Notes: generated from the letters alone by a model not told the origin. Positions 35,276 through 45,344 are shown, counted from the first letter of the stretch. The stretch: 64,000 nt of DNA from G965214625 sp965214625 (GCA_965214625.1 OZ243962.1:1364001-1428000), one strand, 5' to 3'. Numbers and translations are program-made.

Positions 35276-35657
35276 GGCTTAGCGAGTGTCATGCGAGTGA
35301 GTCAATAAGGGCGGTCGACTATCATAACCCAGTTGATGCAGGTGATGCCACGCTCGCCCGCACCTTGAAGCGTGGTGCCTTTTTCCGATCTCGCCGACTG
35401 CCCGGCCGACCCCGTTTCATCGCCTGAACCGGAACACAGGCTACCCACTATCGACAGGCGGTTCCATCATGTTTGAAACATTAAAGACCGCCTGGAAAGC
35501 CCGCGAAACCCACGGTGGTCCAACGCCGGCCCGTTGGTTTTGTCAACGGGGATGATCATCCTGTCAATCCATCTGCGCATCGCGAAAGCGCGTCCATCAA
35601 AATAAACAAGGCCGGGTGACCCGGCCTTGTTTCACGCCTGCATCACCAGGATGCCGA
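35276..35657. other. Gap between the mttB-like gene and the solute-binding protein gene
   Basis: About 380 bases containing the intrinsic terminator at 35594-35632 for the solute-binding protein gene, and presumably the promoter for the mttB-like gene in the left 100 bases. No gene is evident. Confidence 0.5.
35594..35632 (-). terminator. Intrinsic terminator of the solute-binding protein gene
   Basis: AAACAAGGCCGGG and CCCGGCCTTGTTT form a perfect 13-bp stem with a three-base loop. On the minus strand it is followed by a T-rich run (TTTATTTTG), giving a convincing rho-independent terminator ~25 bases after the stop of the gene ending at 35658. Confidence 0.85.
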
Positions 35658-37334
35658 TCAGGCAAACCACCAGCGTTCCCCGCTCTTGCCGCCATCGAGT
35701 TCCCAGTTGTTGCCAATCACATCCGGCATCATCACCCGCTCATGATGTGCAAAGACATCGCTTTGGAAAAGCGGCAAACAGACGCCGCCTTCATGGTGAA
35801 TGATGCGTTGCATCTCGACATAGATTTCACGACGTTTGGTGGTATCCAGCTCAGCCCGTCCTTGCACCAGCAATTCATTGAAACGATCGTGTTTCCAGTA
35901 GGTATCATTCCAGCTGGCATCGGCCGCATAGATCTGTGAGAAGATCCAGTTCTCAGTCGGCCTTCCACTCCAATAGCAGGCGGAAAAGGCCTTCTGCATC
36001 CACACGTTTGACCAATAACCGTCATTGGGCTCTCGAACAACCTCGATATCAATCCCCGCAGGTGCCGCAGATTCGCGCATCAGCTGTCCCGCATCGACCG
36101 CCCCGCCAAATCCCGTATCTGCCGCATGGAACTTGATTGATATCTTGTCATGGCCCGCCTTTTTCAGGTGATACTTCGCCTTGTCCGGATCATACTGTCT
36201 CTGAGGGAGTTCCTCCGTCGTCGCCCGGTAGATATTGGCCGGACCGATCGGGTTGTCATTGCCCAGTTCACCATAACCATAAATGATTTTGCGCAGCCAC
36301 TCTTCCCGGTCAACACTATATTTTATTGCCGTACGGAAATCGACATTATCAAACGGTGCCGTATCGGTCCGCATGGGCAACGTGATCTGTTTGTTGCCCG
36401 TGGTTGACTTGACGAGGATGCCGGCCACTTTTGCCAGCCTTGAAACCGTTTTGGTTTCGACATTGTTCATCGCATCAACCGCATCGGTGCGCAATGCATT
36501 GGTCCGCGCCGTCGGATCACCGATCTGGAAAATTTCAACTTCGTCAAAGTGGGCCATGCCGGCTTTCCAGTAATTTGGATTTCTTTTGGTGAGCGACCGG
36601 ACACCGGGTTCATGCTGATCGATTGTGTATCCGCCGGTCCCGATACCGGACTGCCAGTCAATCGTTCCATCCCCATTCGACGGACAGATATTCAAGTGAT
36701 AATCACTCAAAAGATAAGGGAAATCGGCATCCCCCCCGCTGAGTTCGATCTTGATGGCGTGGGGACCGTCTTTGTCGACTGAGACAATCCCCTTCAGTAT
36801 CCCTGCGGCGGCAGATTCCGAATCTTCGCCCAGGTGATGACGCAGGGAATCGACGACATCCTGGGAATCCAGTGATTTTCCATTGTGGAACTCCACACCC
36901 TTTCTGATCTGGAAATGCCAGGTTTTCGCATCGGGACTGGCGCTCCAGCTTTCGGCCAGTTCGGGGATCAGGTCACCGGCTGCAGAGAATTCGGTGAGCC
37001 CGTTTCTCAATTGGCCAAACTGCAGGTGCAGCATGTAAAGATCCAGAATCCGGCCCGGATCAAGCACATCACTCGTCGCCCCACCGGTCAGGCCGATTCG
37101 CATCCGCCCCCCCTTGTTGGGTGTCGCCGCTTCGGCCTTCGAAACAAACGAAGAGGCGGCGGTGAATGAAAGCCCAAGGGCGAGCGTGGTACTCAAGAAA
37201 TTCCTGCGGGACATTTTTCCGGACAGATAGGCCGCCTGGATCTCATGCATCTTGTCCACTGCTTCACGGTCTGCCGATAGATCCGTATCGACTGTCAAAT
37301 CATGCTTTTTTTGTATAGTCATAGTCGTTCTCAT
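35658..37334 (-). CDS. Tat-exported family 5 ABC solute-binding protein (oligopeptide/nickel type)
   Basis: A 558-residue SBP_bac_5 protein. A twin-arginine signal is visible at residues ~42-70 (SRRNFLSTTLALGLSF), preceded by an unusually long ~40-residue N-region. The mature protein shows the cluster pattern LAESWSASPDAKTWHFQIRKGVEFH (spread) and VDFRTAIKYSVDREEWL. No permease or ATPase genes are adjacent, so it must pair with a transporter elsewhere or act as an orphan receptor. It is divergent from adenine deaminase and has its own terminator. Confidence 0.86.
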   Translation of the reverse strand: MRTTMTIQKKHDLTVDTDLSADREAVDKMHEIQAAYLSGKMSRRNFLSTTLALGLSFTAASSFVSKAEAATPNKGGRMRIGLTGGATSDVLDPGRILDLYMLHLQFGQLRNGLTEFSAAGDLIPELAESWSASPDAKTWHFQIRKGVEFHNGKSLDSQDVVDSLRHHLGEDSESAAAGILKGIVSVDKDGPHAIKIELSGGDADFPYLLSDYHLNICPSNGDGTIDWQSGIGTGGYTIDQHEPGVRSLTKRNPNYWKAGMAHFDEVEIFQIGDPTARTNALRTDAVDAMNNVETKTVSRLAKVAGILVKSTTGNKQITLPMRTDTAPFDNVDFRTAIKYSVDREEWLRKIIYGYGELGNDNPIGPANIYRATTEELPQRQYDPDKAKYHLKKAGHDKISIKFHAADTGFGGAVDAGQLMRESAAPAGIDIEVVREPNDGYWSNVWMQKAFSACYWSGRPTENWIFSQIYAADASWNDTYWKHDRFNELLVQGRAELDTTKRREIYVEMQRIIHHEGGVCLPLFQSDVFAHHERVMMPDVIGNNWELDGGKSGERWWFA

Positions 37335-37490
37335 TGATGTTTGGACCCACCTATTATAGAGTAATTTTCTACGGTTCGCTCAATTCTGAAATTTTTCGGG
37401 TGCAATCAGCACGATGGGCAGCATGGATTGGCGGTTTGGGGGCTGACATGGCCTGGGATTGGCAGGTACTGCGTTACAACGAATTTTCCA

Positions 37491-39284
37491 ATGAACACAA
37501 CAGCACTCCAAGACACCATCAATCAGGCGGCCGGTTTCACTGCCGCTGACTTTGTCATCAAAAATGCCAAGGTGGTCAACGTGGTCTCCGGCGAGATCGA
37601 ACTGTCGGATATCGCCATCTGCAAGGCCAGCGGCATGATCGTGCGCACCCACGAACAACACATGGACGGACGCGAGGTGCTGGACCTGGAAGGTGAACTG
37701 TTCGCGGTCCCCGGATTCATCGACTGCCATGTCCATATCGAAAGTGCGATGGTCACGCCCCAGGTGTTTGAAGAGGCGGTGCTGATGCATGGCACAACAA
37801 CCGCCTTTTGTGACCCGCATGAAATCAGCAATGTGCTGGGTGCCGATGCCTTTCGATACTTTATCGATTCGTCGGAAAACATGATCATGGACCTCATGAT
37901 CGGCTTATCCCCCTGTGTCCCGGCCAGCGGACTTGAAACCGCCGGTGCCACGCTCGGAGCCGATGATCTGGCCCCTTTTATCAATCATCCCTGCGTCTAC
38001 GGTGTCGCCGAGTTCATGAGCATCGGGGCCGTCCTCGACCACGACAAGGGCACACTCGACAAGCTGGAACGTTTTGCCAACTGCCAGATTGACGGTCATA
38101 TGCCATTCGGTGTTTCCACCGCAATGATGAATGCCATGAAATCCTGCGGTATCCGTAACTGTCATGAAAACACCGACATTGATCACGCCTGCGAAAAACT
38201 GAAACGGGGCATCCATGTGTTTATCCGTGAAGGTACCGTCTGCAAGGATGCGAAAAGACTGGCTGCCATGGTCAATACCTTTCAGTCACCTTTTCTGGGT
38301 CTGTGTACGGATGACCGCAATCCGGTCGATATTGCGCAAGAGGGACACATTGACCATGTCATACGGACATTGATCGCCGAAGGCGCAGACCCGGTCACCG
38401 TTTATCGTATTGCCAGCTGGTCGGCCGCGAACCACTTCGGCATGGCCGGTCGAAATCCAAAGGGGTGGAAACCCCGCGGCCTGATCGCCCCTGACAATCT
38501 GGCCGATATCGTCCTGCTCAAAAGCCTCGAAGACTGCGATATTCATGCGGTATACAAAAAGGGAGAACGCGTTTCAGCCGCTGCATTCGAACAACGCCGG
38601 CGGGTCAGCCCGATCGGCTATGGTTCGATCAAGATCCCGACCGTTTCAGCACACCGTCTGCGGCAGTTCGGCGACCCTGTCAATGTCCCGGCCATCGGAC
38701 TGGTTCCCGATCAGGTCGTGACCACTTACGAAGAAATCACCTTGCCGGTCAATCAGCACGGTGAGCTGTTGTCGGACCCGGAAAACGATGTACTTTATAT
38801 CGCCGTGATCGAACGGCACGGACGCAGTCATGGCAATATCGCGCGCAGCTTCGTCAAGGGATTGGGCATCAAACACGGTGCCATCGCCGTTTCGGTCGGA
38901 CACGATTCACACAACATCACGGTCGCCGGCGCAACCATTGAGGACATGACACTGGCGGTCAACGAAGTGATCAAGTCCGATGGGGGGAAAGTCGTGGTCA
39001 AAAATGGGCGCGTCCTTGGACGACTCGCGTTGCCCGTCGCCGGTCTGATGTCCGATAAAACGGATGTGCTCGAAACCGCCCGTGACCAAATCGATTTGCT
39101 CGACGCGGTTTCAGCGCTAGATTCGCCTTGGCAAGACCCGCTGACCCTGTTGGGTTTTTTGCCCCTGTGCGTCATCCCCGATGCGAAAATCACCGATTTT
39201 GGATTGACGCGATTCAATCCGGCCGCCGGGATAATGAGACCGACGCTGGTGAACGATCAGCGAACCGGCCGCCAGCCGGCCTAA
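37491..39284 (+). CDS. ade: Adenine deaminase
   Basis: The start at 37491 gives 597 residues, close to the usual length. Amidohydrolase-fold motifs are PGFIDCHVHIESAMVTP, HGTTTAFCDPHEISNVLG, the metal/active-site segments GHMPF and FLGLCTDDRNP, and SWSAANHFGMAGR. The C-terminal domain has GLGIKHGAIAVSVGHDSHN, characteristic of bacterial Ade. It deaminates adenine to hypoxanthine and ammonia. Residues upstream of 37491 do not align. It is divergent from the orphan solute-binding protein, which could supply a purine or nucleoside, but that is inference. Confidence 0.92.
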   Translation: MNTTALQDTINQAAGFTAADFVIKNAKVVNVVSGEIELSDIAICKASGMIVRTHEQHMDGREVLDLEGELFAVPGFIDCHVHIESAMVTPQVFEEAVLMHGTTTAFCDPHEISNVLGADAFRYFIDSSENMIMDLMIGLSPCVPASGLETAGATLGADDLAPFINHPCVYGVAEFMSIGAVLDHDKGTLDKLERFANCQIDGHMPFGVSTAMMNAMKSCGIRNCHENTDIDHACEKLKRGIHVFIREGTVCKDAKRLAAMVNTFQSPFLGLCTDDRNPVDIAQEGHIDHVIRTLIAEGADPVTVYRIASWSAANHFGMAGRNPKGWKPRGLIAPDNLADIVLLKSLEDCDIHAVYKKGERVSAAAFEQRRRVSPIGYGSIKIPTVSAHRLRQFGDPVNVPAIGLVPDQVVTTYEEITLPVNQHGELLSDPENDVLYIAVIERHGRSHGNIARSFVKGLGIKHGAIAVSVGHDSHNITVAGATIEDMTLAVNEVIKSDGGKVVVKNGRVLGRLALPVAGLMSDKTDVLETARDQIDLLDAVSALDSPWQDPLTLLGFLPLCVIPDAKITDFGLTRFNPAAGIMRPTLVNDQRTGRQPA

Positions 39285-39340
39285 AAGACGCGGTTTCAGC
39301 CCACGCTCTGCGCCGCTTTCGTGTGACCGTCAGCTAAGGC

Positions 39341-40990
39341 TCAATCCGGCAGATCAACAAAGCGACACTGCTCACACAGTTGCAGCCGCTTCAGTGCCGC
39401 CGGGCTGTCATACATCGGATGATCCTTCAGCTTTTCAGTCAGCTTGCTGATCATTGATTGGGTTGCAAAGGGCCGGGCGCAGTGGAGGCACCGAAACGGC
39501 GCCTCTTGATGCAGTGTCACCGGGCGGTTGACGACGTCGTGGTCAAAGCACAGCCGGGGCTGCAGTGCAATCGCCGACTCGGGACACGCCTCGACACAGA
39601 TGCCGCATTGCAGGCAGTTCGCTTCAATGAAACGCAACGCCGGCTCAGGATGCCCTGCCTGCAAGGCATTCCCCGGACAAACCGAGACACAACCCAGACA
39701 CAGCGTACAGGATTCGGCCTCGAGGGCCAGTCGGCCAAATGGCGCACCGGTCTCCAAAGGAAGGCTCTCCTGCGGTTCACGGCCACGGCGATTCAGCCAG
39801 GACAGTGCGGTTCTGATCACGTTCCGCTTATTGCCGATGGGTGCAAAACTCGCCACGTTATGCATCACGACCTCGTCGATGGGGGGCTGATTCAGTTGGC
39901 CCGGATGATCCCGTATTGAAATGCGGTATTCAGACAACCCAAGTGCCTGCAACACATCGATCAACAAAGCACGTTGGGTCCGAATCAAATCGGTGACCGC
40001 GGCCGGGGTGCCTGGCGGCACATACAGACAGAGGTCATTGGCACCATACGCCAGGGCACAACTCATGAAGTCAAGGCCAATCGAGCCGATATCCTCGACC
40101 ATGAGCGGAATGACCTGTTCCGGCAATCGGGACAGGTTGTCGTGCAGCTCAGCCCAACCCCGTTTCCGGTCAAACACCAGCACAGCCACCCCCCGACCCC
40201 CATTCAACTCGCGCATCTCACGGATGAGCAAGCGCAGCAGTTCAAGCGGTTGTTCCGGTGCGGGATAGACGGAACGGATCGCCGCGGAGGGACAACTGCT
40301 GGCACAGGCCCCACTCCCCTGACAAAGATGCGTTCTGACTTCAACCTGTTCGCCGATGGATATGATCGCCTCGGTCGGGCAAACCTCGAGACAGCGGGTA
40401 CACCCCTTGATCCCTTTTCGTCCGTGTGCGCACAGGGCCGAATCATAATCAACATATTGCGGTTTTTCGAACGCACCGATATACCGGGGAATGCGGTCGA
40501 TCGCCTCCTCCAGCCGCGCCGCATCCGATCCCACATGATAGTACCCCAGGGGTTTGATTGGCGCTTTGATGAGCGGGTCTTGCCGAGTGTCAATCACCTG
40601 GTCAAACCACCCGTTTTCAAGACCCAGCACCGTGCCCAGATTTGATACAACACGCCGCTGCCCCTGTCGTGAATCAAAATATGCGGTGAATCGACCAAGG
40701 TAGCCCTCGAGACACAATCCGGCCGTCTTCCAGCCATTGGTCATCGCCAGTTCACCAGACACCCTTGATGGCACGGCAACATAACCCAACAGGTTTTTCG
40801 GCAATTGCCTGCGGATTGCTTTCGCTTTTTCGACCTCGGCGACAATCAATATCCGATTTGACGAAACATAGGAAACCCGCGTTCCCGGTGGGGGGATCCA
40901 TTCGACATGGCGCAGCACCCGCAACCTGTTTTTGCCCTGGTCCGTGTGGCTCGGAAGGTTCAAATTCAGTGCCTCTAAATAACTGCCCAT
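39341..40990 (-). CDS. Multi-cluster 4Fe-4S ferredoxin protein associated with formate dehydrogenase genes
   Basis: A 549-residue protein with four ferredoxin-type cysteine motifs: CAHGRKGIKGCTRCLEVCP (residues ~187-205), CQGSGACASSCP (~223), CTLCLGCVSVCP (~427) and CLQCGICVEACP (~457). Further CxxC pairs lie at CLHCARPF and LCEQCRF near the end. The region between pairs two and three (VAVLVFDRKRGWAELHDNL) resembles a small Rossmann-like domain. Such proteins occur next to fdhD and formate dehydrogenase genes and are presumed electron carriers. Here it is divergent from fdhD. Confidence 0.82.
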   Translation of the reverse strand: MGSYLEALNLNLPSHTDQGKNRLRVLRHVEWIPPPGTRVSYVSSNRILIVAEVEKAKAIRRQLPKNLLGYVAVPSRVSGELAMTNGWKTAGLCLEGYLGRFTAYFDSRQGQRRVVSNLGTVLGLENGWFDQVIDTRQDPLIKAPIKPLGYYHVGSDAARLEEAIDRIPRYIGAFEKPQYVDYDSALCAHGRKGIKGCTRCLEVCPTEAIISIGEQVEVRTHLCQGSGACASSCPSAAIRSVYPAPEQPLELLRLLIREMRELNGGRGVAVLVFDRKRGWAELHDNLSRLPEQVIPLMVEDIGSIGLDFMSCALAYGANDLCLYVPPGTPAAVTDLIRTQRALLIDVLQALGLSEYRISIRDHPGQLNQPPIDEVVMHNVASFAPIGNKRNVIRTALSWLNRRGREPQESLPLETGAPFGRLALEAESCTLCLGCVSVCPGNALQAGHPEPALRFIEANCLQCGICVEACPESAIALQPRLCFDHDVVNRPVTLHQEAPFRCLHCARPFATQSMISKLTEKLKDHPMYDSPAALKRLQLCEQCRFVDLPD

Positions 40991-41242
40991 GTTCGTTACC
41001 TACTGGCGAAGACTGGCTGTCCCGACAGGCAGTCCCCTGTTCGGGTTTTCACATTCTGATGCGACTGTTTTCATTCGATCTATGACGGCGGGTGCAACCT
41101 CTCGCGATAACGACATAGGTTTCCACACCGCAATGAAGTATCATCCCAAGAGCATACCGCACTCAAGGCCCTGAGGCATTGAACCTGCCCCGACATTAGT
41201 ATTGAAATCACGCGACCATTGAAAAAACAACCGTTTGAGCCC

Positions 41243-42058
41243 ATGACCCCCCCGGTGCCTGTGTTGAGTGATGAAGGCCTCGATGCCGTACATCAAGTCG
41301 ACGCTTACGACCAGTGCGGCCATCGACATCAGATCCATATTGCACGGGAAGAACCGATCACCATTAAAGTGGATGGCAAGGAACTGGTCACGCTCATGAC
41401 ACTCGGCAGTCATCCTGAACTGATGGTGCTGGGTTATCTGCGGAATCTGGGACTGTTCGAGCACATCGCCGACATCCAATCCGTTTTGGTTGACTGGGAC
41501 AGGGAAATTGCCGACGTAAAGACCGTCAAGGGAACCGGAGTCAGCGCCACTCAACCTGGCCCGGACCCGATCACGACCAACGATCATCTGACCCATGGGC
41601 TCATCGCAAAGCTGCGCCAAAATCCCCTGCCAGCCGTTCAATTAAGACAATCCCACCTCTACGACCTGCTCAGGGAGGTCAAGAAACACAATCATACTTA
41701 TCGTCACGCCGGTTCAGTCCATGGCTGTGGACTGTGCCACAACAGGACGGTCATCCAATTTATCGAGGATGTCGGTCGGCACGGTGCAACCGATGCCATT
41801 TCCGGCTATATGTGGCTCAACGCGATCACGGGACGCGACAAGATCTTCTACACCACGGGAAGGCTGACTTCAGAAATCGTGATGAAAGTGGCGATGATGG
41901 GTATTTCTGCGATCATCTCCAGAAACGGGTCCACACTGATGGGCTTTGAACTGGCCCAACAATTCGGTGTCACCCTCATTTCAAGGGCCAAGGGCCGGCA
42001 TTTTGTGGCACTCAATGGGCGCAACCTGATTTTTGACGTGGAACCGGGATCACGCTGA
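41243..42058 (+). CDS. fdhD: Formate dehydrogenase accessory sulfurtransferase FdhD
   Basis: About 271 residues. FdhD passes sulfur from IscS to the molybdenum cofactor of formate dehydrogenase. The catalytic loop HGCGLC with the conserved Cys is near residue 165, followed by FIEDVGRHGATDAISG, FYTTGRLTSEIVMKVA and ISRNGSTLMG, all family landmarks. The start could also be the upstream TTG at 41219; neither has a clear Shine-Dalgarno. A strong terminator follows immediately. No formate dehydrogenase catalytic subunit is in the window. Confidence 0.9.
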   Translation: MTPPVPVLSDEGLDAVHQVDAYDQCGHRHQIHIAREEPITIKVDGKELVTLMTLGSHPELMVLGYLRNLGLFEHIADIQSVLVDWDREIADVKTVKGTGVSATQPGPDPITTNDHLTHGLIAKLRQNPLPAVQLRQSHLYDLLREVKKHNHTYRHAGSVHGCGLCHNRTVIQFIEDVGRHGATDAISGYMWLNAITGRDKIFYTTGRLTSEIVMKVAMMGISAIISRNGSTLMGFELAQQFGVTLISRAKGRHFVALNGRNLIFDVEPGSR

Positions 42059-42090
42059 CCATCGGTATCCGTCTTATCGATAACCGACCG

Positions 42091-42115
42091 GCGGTGATTC
42101 AGATCACCGCTTTTT
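42091..42115 (+). terminator. Intrinsic terminator of fdhD
   Basis: GCGGTGAT and ATCACCGC pair perfectly around a TCAG loop and are followed by TTTTT, giving a textbook rho-independent terminator ~32 bases after fdhD. It is embedded in the last codons and stop of the convergent oxidoreductase gene. Confidence 0.9.
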
Positions 42116-43337
42116 CAAGGAACGGTGCGTGGTTGACAATCCGCTCATAGCCAAGGACCGACATGTCCAGTTCACGAAACTCGCCATAGGTCACGATCTC
42201 GGAAACCCCCCGCCCCATCGCCGGCGATTGCTGGAACCCATGGCCGGAAAAACCATTGACAAAAATAAAGTTGGACACCTCCGGATGCGGCCCAATGATG
42301 GCATTTTGGTCGAGCGTATTATAGGCATAATGCCCAACCCATGAGCGCATCAGCCGAACGGTCTCGAACGCCGGCACCCGCATGGCGATCGCTGGCCAGG
42401 CCTTGGTTTCCCAAATCGAATCATCAAGGTAAAAATCATCGAAGGCAACGGTCGCATCCTCATCGGGCGGACAACCGCAAAGATAGTGTGCACCGTCAGT
42501 GCGCACATGCACGCCCGACGGATCAATGGTCAGTGGCAAATCACGATCAAGGGGGTTTTGTGCGTCAAAAACAAACGTATAGCGACGCCTTGGTTCAACC
42601 GGCACATGCAGACCCGCCATCCGTGCGGTCCGGTTGGCCCGGGGACCCGATGCGTTGACCACCTGTCCGGCAAACAGGGTTTCGCCTGATTTCAGCGTGA
42701 CGCTGTTTATCGTGCCCCCCTGGCGGTCCATCGCGGTCACTTCGTTGGTGACGTACTCCACCCCATTTTGTCGTGCCTTTCGACGCCACCAGTCAAACAT
42801 CGTGTTGCCATCGAAGTAACCCTCATCAACCAGGTTCAAACTGCCTGCAACGATGTCATCCAGATGATAAAACGGATACGCCTGTGCAATGTCATCCGGG
42901 GTCAGAATGCGCGTGCCCGCCCCACAGGCCTGCTGAATTTTTTGATTTTCCCGAAGCACCTCGGCAAAGGCTTCATTGTCGGCAAGATACAGATATCCGA
43001 AATTGTGCAGCAGAATCTCGGGAACCGCCGGGTCACCGCCCAGATGCGCCCGGAAATGCTTCATGAACTCGGCGCCAAACTGGGAAATACGCACATTGAT
43101 CTCATTGGAAAACTGCTGGCGAATACAGCTATTGGTATGCGCCGTGGAGCTCCACTGGTAGCTTGGATCCCTTTCAACCACCAGTACGCGTCCGTCAAAA
43201 TCCGGGTTCGCCGTCAAAAACCAGGCACAGGACGAGCCGATCATGGCCCCTCCGACGATGATCACATCATAAGATGCATGCTTGGGTTCGGATCGTATTG
43301 GTTCAAGTTTCAATCTTCTTCTCTCCTTCTCATCCAT
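42099..43337 (-). CDS. FAD-dependent oxidoreductase of the DAO family (FOXRED1/sarcosine oxidase-like)
   Basis: A 412-residue single-domain DAO flavoprotein. The FAD-binding motif is VIIVGGAMIGSSCAWFL at residues ~24-40, with SSTAHTNSCIRQQFS just after. The C-terminal FAD contact FVNGFSGHGFQQSPAMGRGVSE is typical. It probably oxidises a secondary or tertiary amino acid such as an N-methylated glycine. It lies between the formate-related genes and the sarcosine oxidase operon, but its substrate cannot be fixed from sequence. Confidence 0.82.
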   Translation of the reverse strand: MDEKERRRLKLEPIRSEPKHASYDVIIVGGAMIGSSCAWFLTANPDFDGRVLVVERDPSYQWSSTAHTNSCIRQQFSNEINVRISQFGAEFMKHFRAHLGGDPAVPEILLHNFGYLYLADNEAFAEVLRENQKIQQACGAGTRILTPDDIAQAYPFYHLDDIVAGSLNLVDEGYFDGNTMFDWWRRKARQNGVEYVTNEVTAMDRQGGTINSVTLKSGETLFAGQVVNASGPRANRTARMAGLHVPVEPRRRYTFVFDAQNPLDRDLPLTIDPSGVHVRTDGAHYLCGCPPDEDATVAFDDFYLDDSIWETKAWPAIAMRVPAFETVRLMRSWVGHYAYNTLDQNAIIGPHPEVSNFIFVNGFSGHGFQQSPAMGRGVSEIVTYGEFRELDMSVLGYERIVNHAPFLEKAVI

Positions 43338-43572
43338 ACTGACGTCATGGTGAAAAAATACAGCCTGTTCAACGGACCAATGACACCCTACCCACTGGAA
43401 ATACAGTGTGTGGTCTGGGTGCCGGACAGTCTATCATTTTGATCTCCTCGTTGCCGCGAGATGTAACGGACCAAGTATTATCTGGCCCGTTTTTTTGCAT
43501 CCGGTATCACGCGGGTCAATCATCCCTGATTCACCGGTGTCTGTCATAACACAGTTTTCCGGCGGGGTGCTT

Positions 43573-44586
43573 TTAATGACTGCGGAAAAATTCAATTAAC
43601 TCGGCATTCAGACCAAAGATGAATTTTGTCCGATCAAATCCGGGCGGATCTTTGGCCGCCGGTATGTCCTCAATATCGGTCACGCGCTTGGCAAAGGGCG
43701 CAATAAACGCCGAATGGTGTCCGGTACGCAGCACCGCGTCGTAAAGACGGTCACCCGGAATCATGCGCACCAGTCTTTCAAAATGGAATTTCGGAACATT
43801 GATGGTGTCATCTTCCAGTCCGACGACATACACCCGGTTGGCCCGAAACAGGTTTTCCTGAATATTCAGACCCTGGCCTATCGGTGCAATGAGCGCAACA
43901 TTGCCATTGATGAATGCCAGCGGAAAATGCACTTCCGGAATGTCGCGGACCAGATCGGGTACGGTCACGTCTCGGACCCATTTCAGTTGCCATCGCTGGA
44001 TAAAACTCAATGCATCACAAAAATTCGGGTCATCATTATGGGCACAATGCCGGTCCGCCGATGGCCCGTCAATGCCGGCACCTGCCGCCGCCATGACCGT
44101 CAGTGAGCCCAGCGAATAGCCCAGTGCGTGCACCCGAGACAGGTCAATGTGATGACGAAATTCACTCAGTTGCAGCACACCTTCAAGTGCATGTGACAAT
44201 TCCTGCATGCGCCAATTCAAGGCTTTGAACGTTTCGTCGGATGACCCGACAAGATGATCCGGCGTGTGCTTGGGCGCAATGACGATGAACCCCGAATCCG
44301 CCAGCGCACTCGCGGTGAGATGGTGGTTTCTCATCCGCCCGGCATTGCCATGTGACATCACAATTGGCTGATAATGGCCCTCTCTCAGCGGGGCTTCAAA
44401 TGCGAATTCGACATCGAACGGCCCCAACCGTCCGGCCGTTTCGGGACTGTCCGACGGATACCAGAGACCCACAACCAACCCATTGACCTCCAATGTGCGA
44501 AACCCGGCGGCTTTCGCCGAAACAACCATCGCGCACAGCAATAACACTGCGATCAGGGAGATAAAACGCCTACCGATACGATCCAC
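43573..44586 (-). CDS. Exported alpha/beta hydrolase
   Basis: A 337-residue protein with a signal peptide (MDRIGRRFISLIAVLLLCAM, cleavage probably after AKA near residue 26). The nucleophile elbow is GYSLGSL (Ser near residue 158), and VMSHGNAGRMRNH provides the oxyanion-side loop as in dienelactone hydrolase and PAF-acetylhydrolase-like proteins. A late His is seen in RTGHHSAF. It is probably a periplasmic esterase or lipase of unknown substrate. It lies downstream of no obvious operon. Confidence 0.8.
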   Translation of the reverse strand: MDRIGRRFISLIAVLLLCAMVVSAKAAGFRTLEVNGLVVGLWYPSDSPETAGRLGPFDVEFAFEAPLREGHYQPIVMSHGNAGRMRNHHLTASALADSGFIVIAPKHTPDHLVGSSDETFKALNWRMQELSHALEGVLQLSEFRHHIDLSRVHALGYSLGSLTVMAAAGAGIDGPSADRHCAHNDDPNFCDALSFIQRWQLKWVRDVTVPDLVRDIPEVHFPLAFINGNVALIAPIGQGLNIQENLFRANRVYVVGLEDDTINVPKFHFERLVRMIPGDRLYDAVLRTGHHSAFIAPFAKRVTDIEDIPAAKDPPGFDRTKFIFGLNAELIEFFRSH

Positions 44587-44783
44587 TTCTGACGGGCCTC
44601 CAGTAATGAGACAATACGAATCCGACTTGCTGGCAACCAGAGCGGACGGTGATACAATGATCCCGACACTCTACGATTGAAAGACGGAATGACGGGCCTC
44701 GACATCACTGGTGCCATCAATGAAACCTGTCCTTGGTCCGGCATTCGCGCATACCGACAGGCGATGCACCCGGTGGTGCGGGA

Positions 44784-45344
44784 TCAGACGATTTCAGCGC
44801 CAAACTGTGCCGCCGTTTCCAGCATCACTTCCCACAACGACAGCGCAAACCCGCGGGGGATAAACAACACATACCGGTCATCGGTTCTCCACAGTGTCAC
44901 GCTGACATGATGCAACAGGCTGGAGGCCACGAATCCGACCGGAAACGCCGGTTCCCTGAAATCCAGCGGTATCAACCGGTTCAGGAATCTTTTCGCTTCA
45001 TTCCCCGAGACGCTTAGCTGCACGCGGGAGTGGGACAGGTCAAGCGTCATGCCCTGTCGGGATTCCAGATGGGGCGCCGGTCCACCATAAACCCACCACT
45101 TCAAGGGTTCGACCCGCAAAACGGCGCCGGCCGGTCCCGTCACCGACTGGCAAGGCCCCGGCACGGATTCGGCCTTGACCGACTTCACCGCACACCATCC
45201 AACCTCATGACATGTGTCCGGCCACGCGGCCACCTGATACAGTATCAGGTCGCGGACTTCCGCCAGGGTCACACCAATCTCACCCTCGGCACCAAATCGA
45301 CCGATAGGATAATGCCCGTCCAACGCTGAAACGCGATCAACCAT
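44784..45344 (-). CDS. soxG: Sarcosine oxidase gamma subunit
   Basis: The start at 45344 overlaps the end of soxA by 8 bases. The 186-residue product has DRVSALDGHYPIGRFGAEGE and the gamma-family pattern LSVSGNEAKRFLNRLIPLDF and HHVSVTLWRTDDRYVLFIPRGFA. SoxG is the small subunit that completes the heterotetrameric sarcosine oxidase. It is the last gene of soxBDAG. Confidence 0.88.
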   Translation of the reverse strand: MVDRVSALDGHYPIGRFGAEGEIGVTLAEVRDLILYQVAAWPDTCHEVGWCAVKSVKAESVPGPCQSVTGPAGAVLRVEPLKWWVYGGPAPHLESRQGMTLDLSHSRVQLSVSGNEAKRFLNRLIPLDFREPAFPVGFVASSLLHHVSVTLWRTDDRYVLFIPRGFALSLWEVMLETAAQFGAEIV

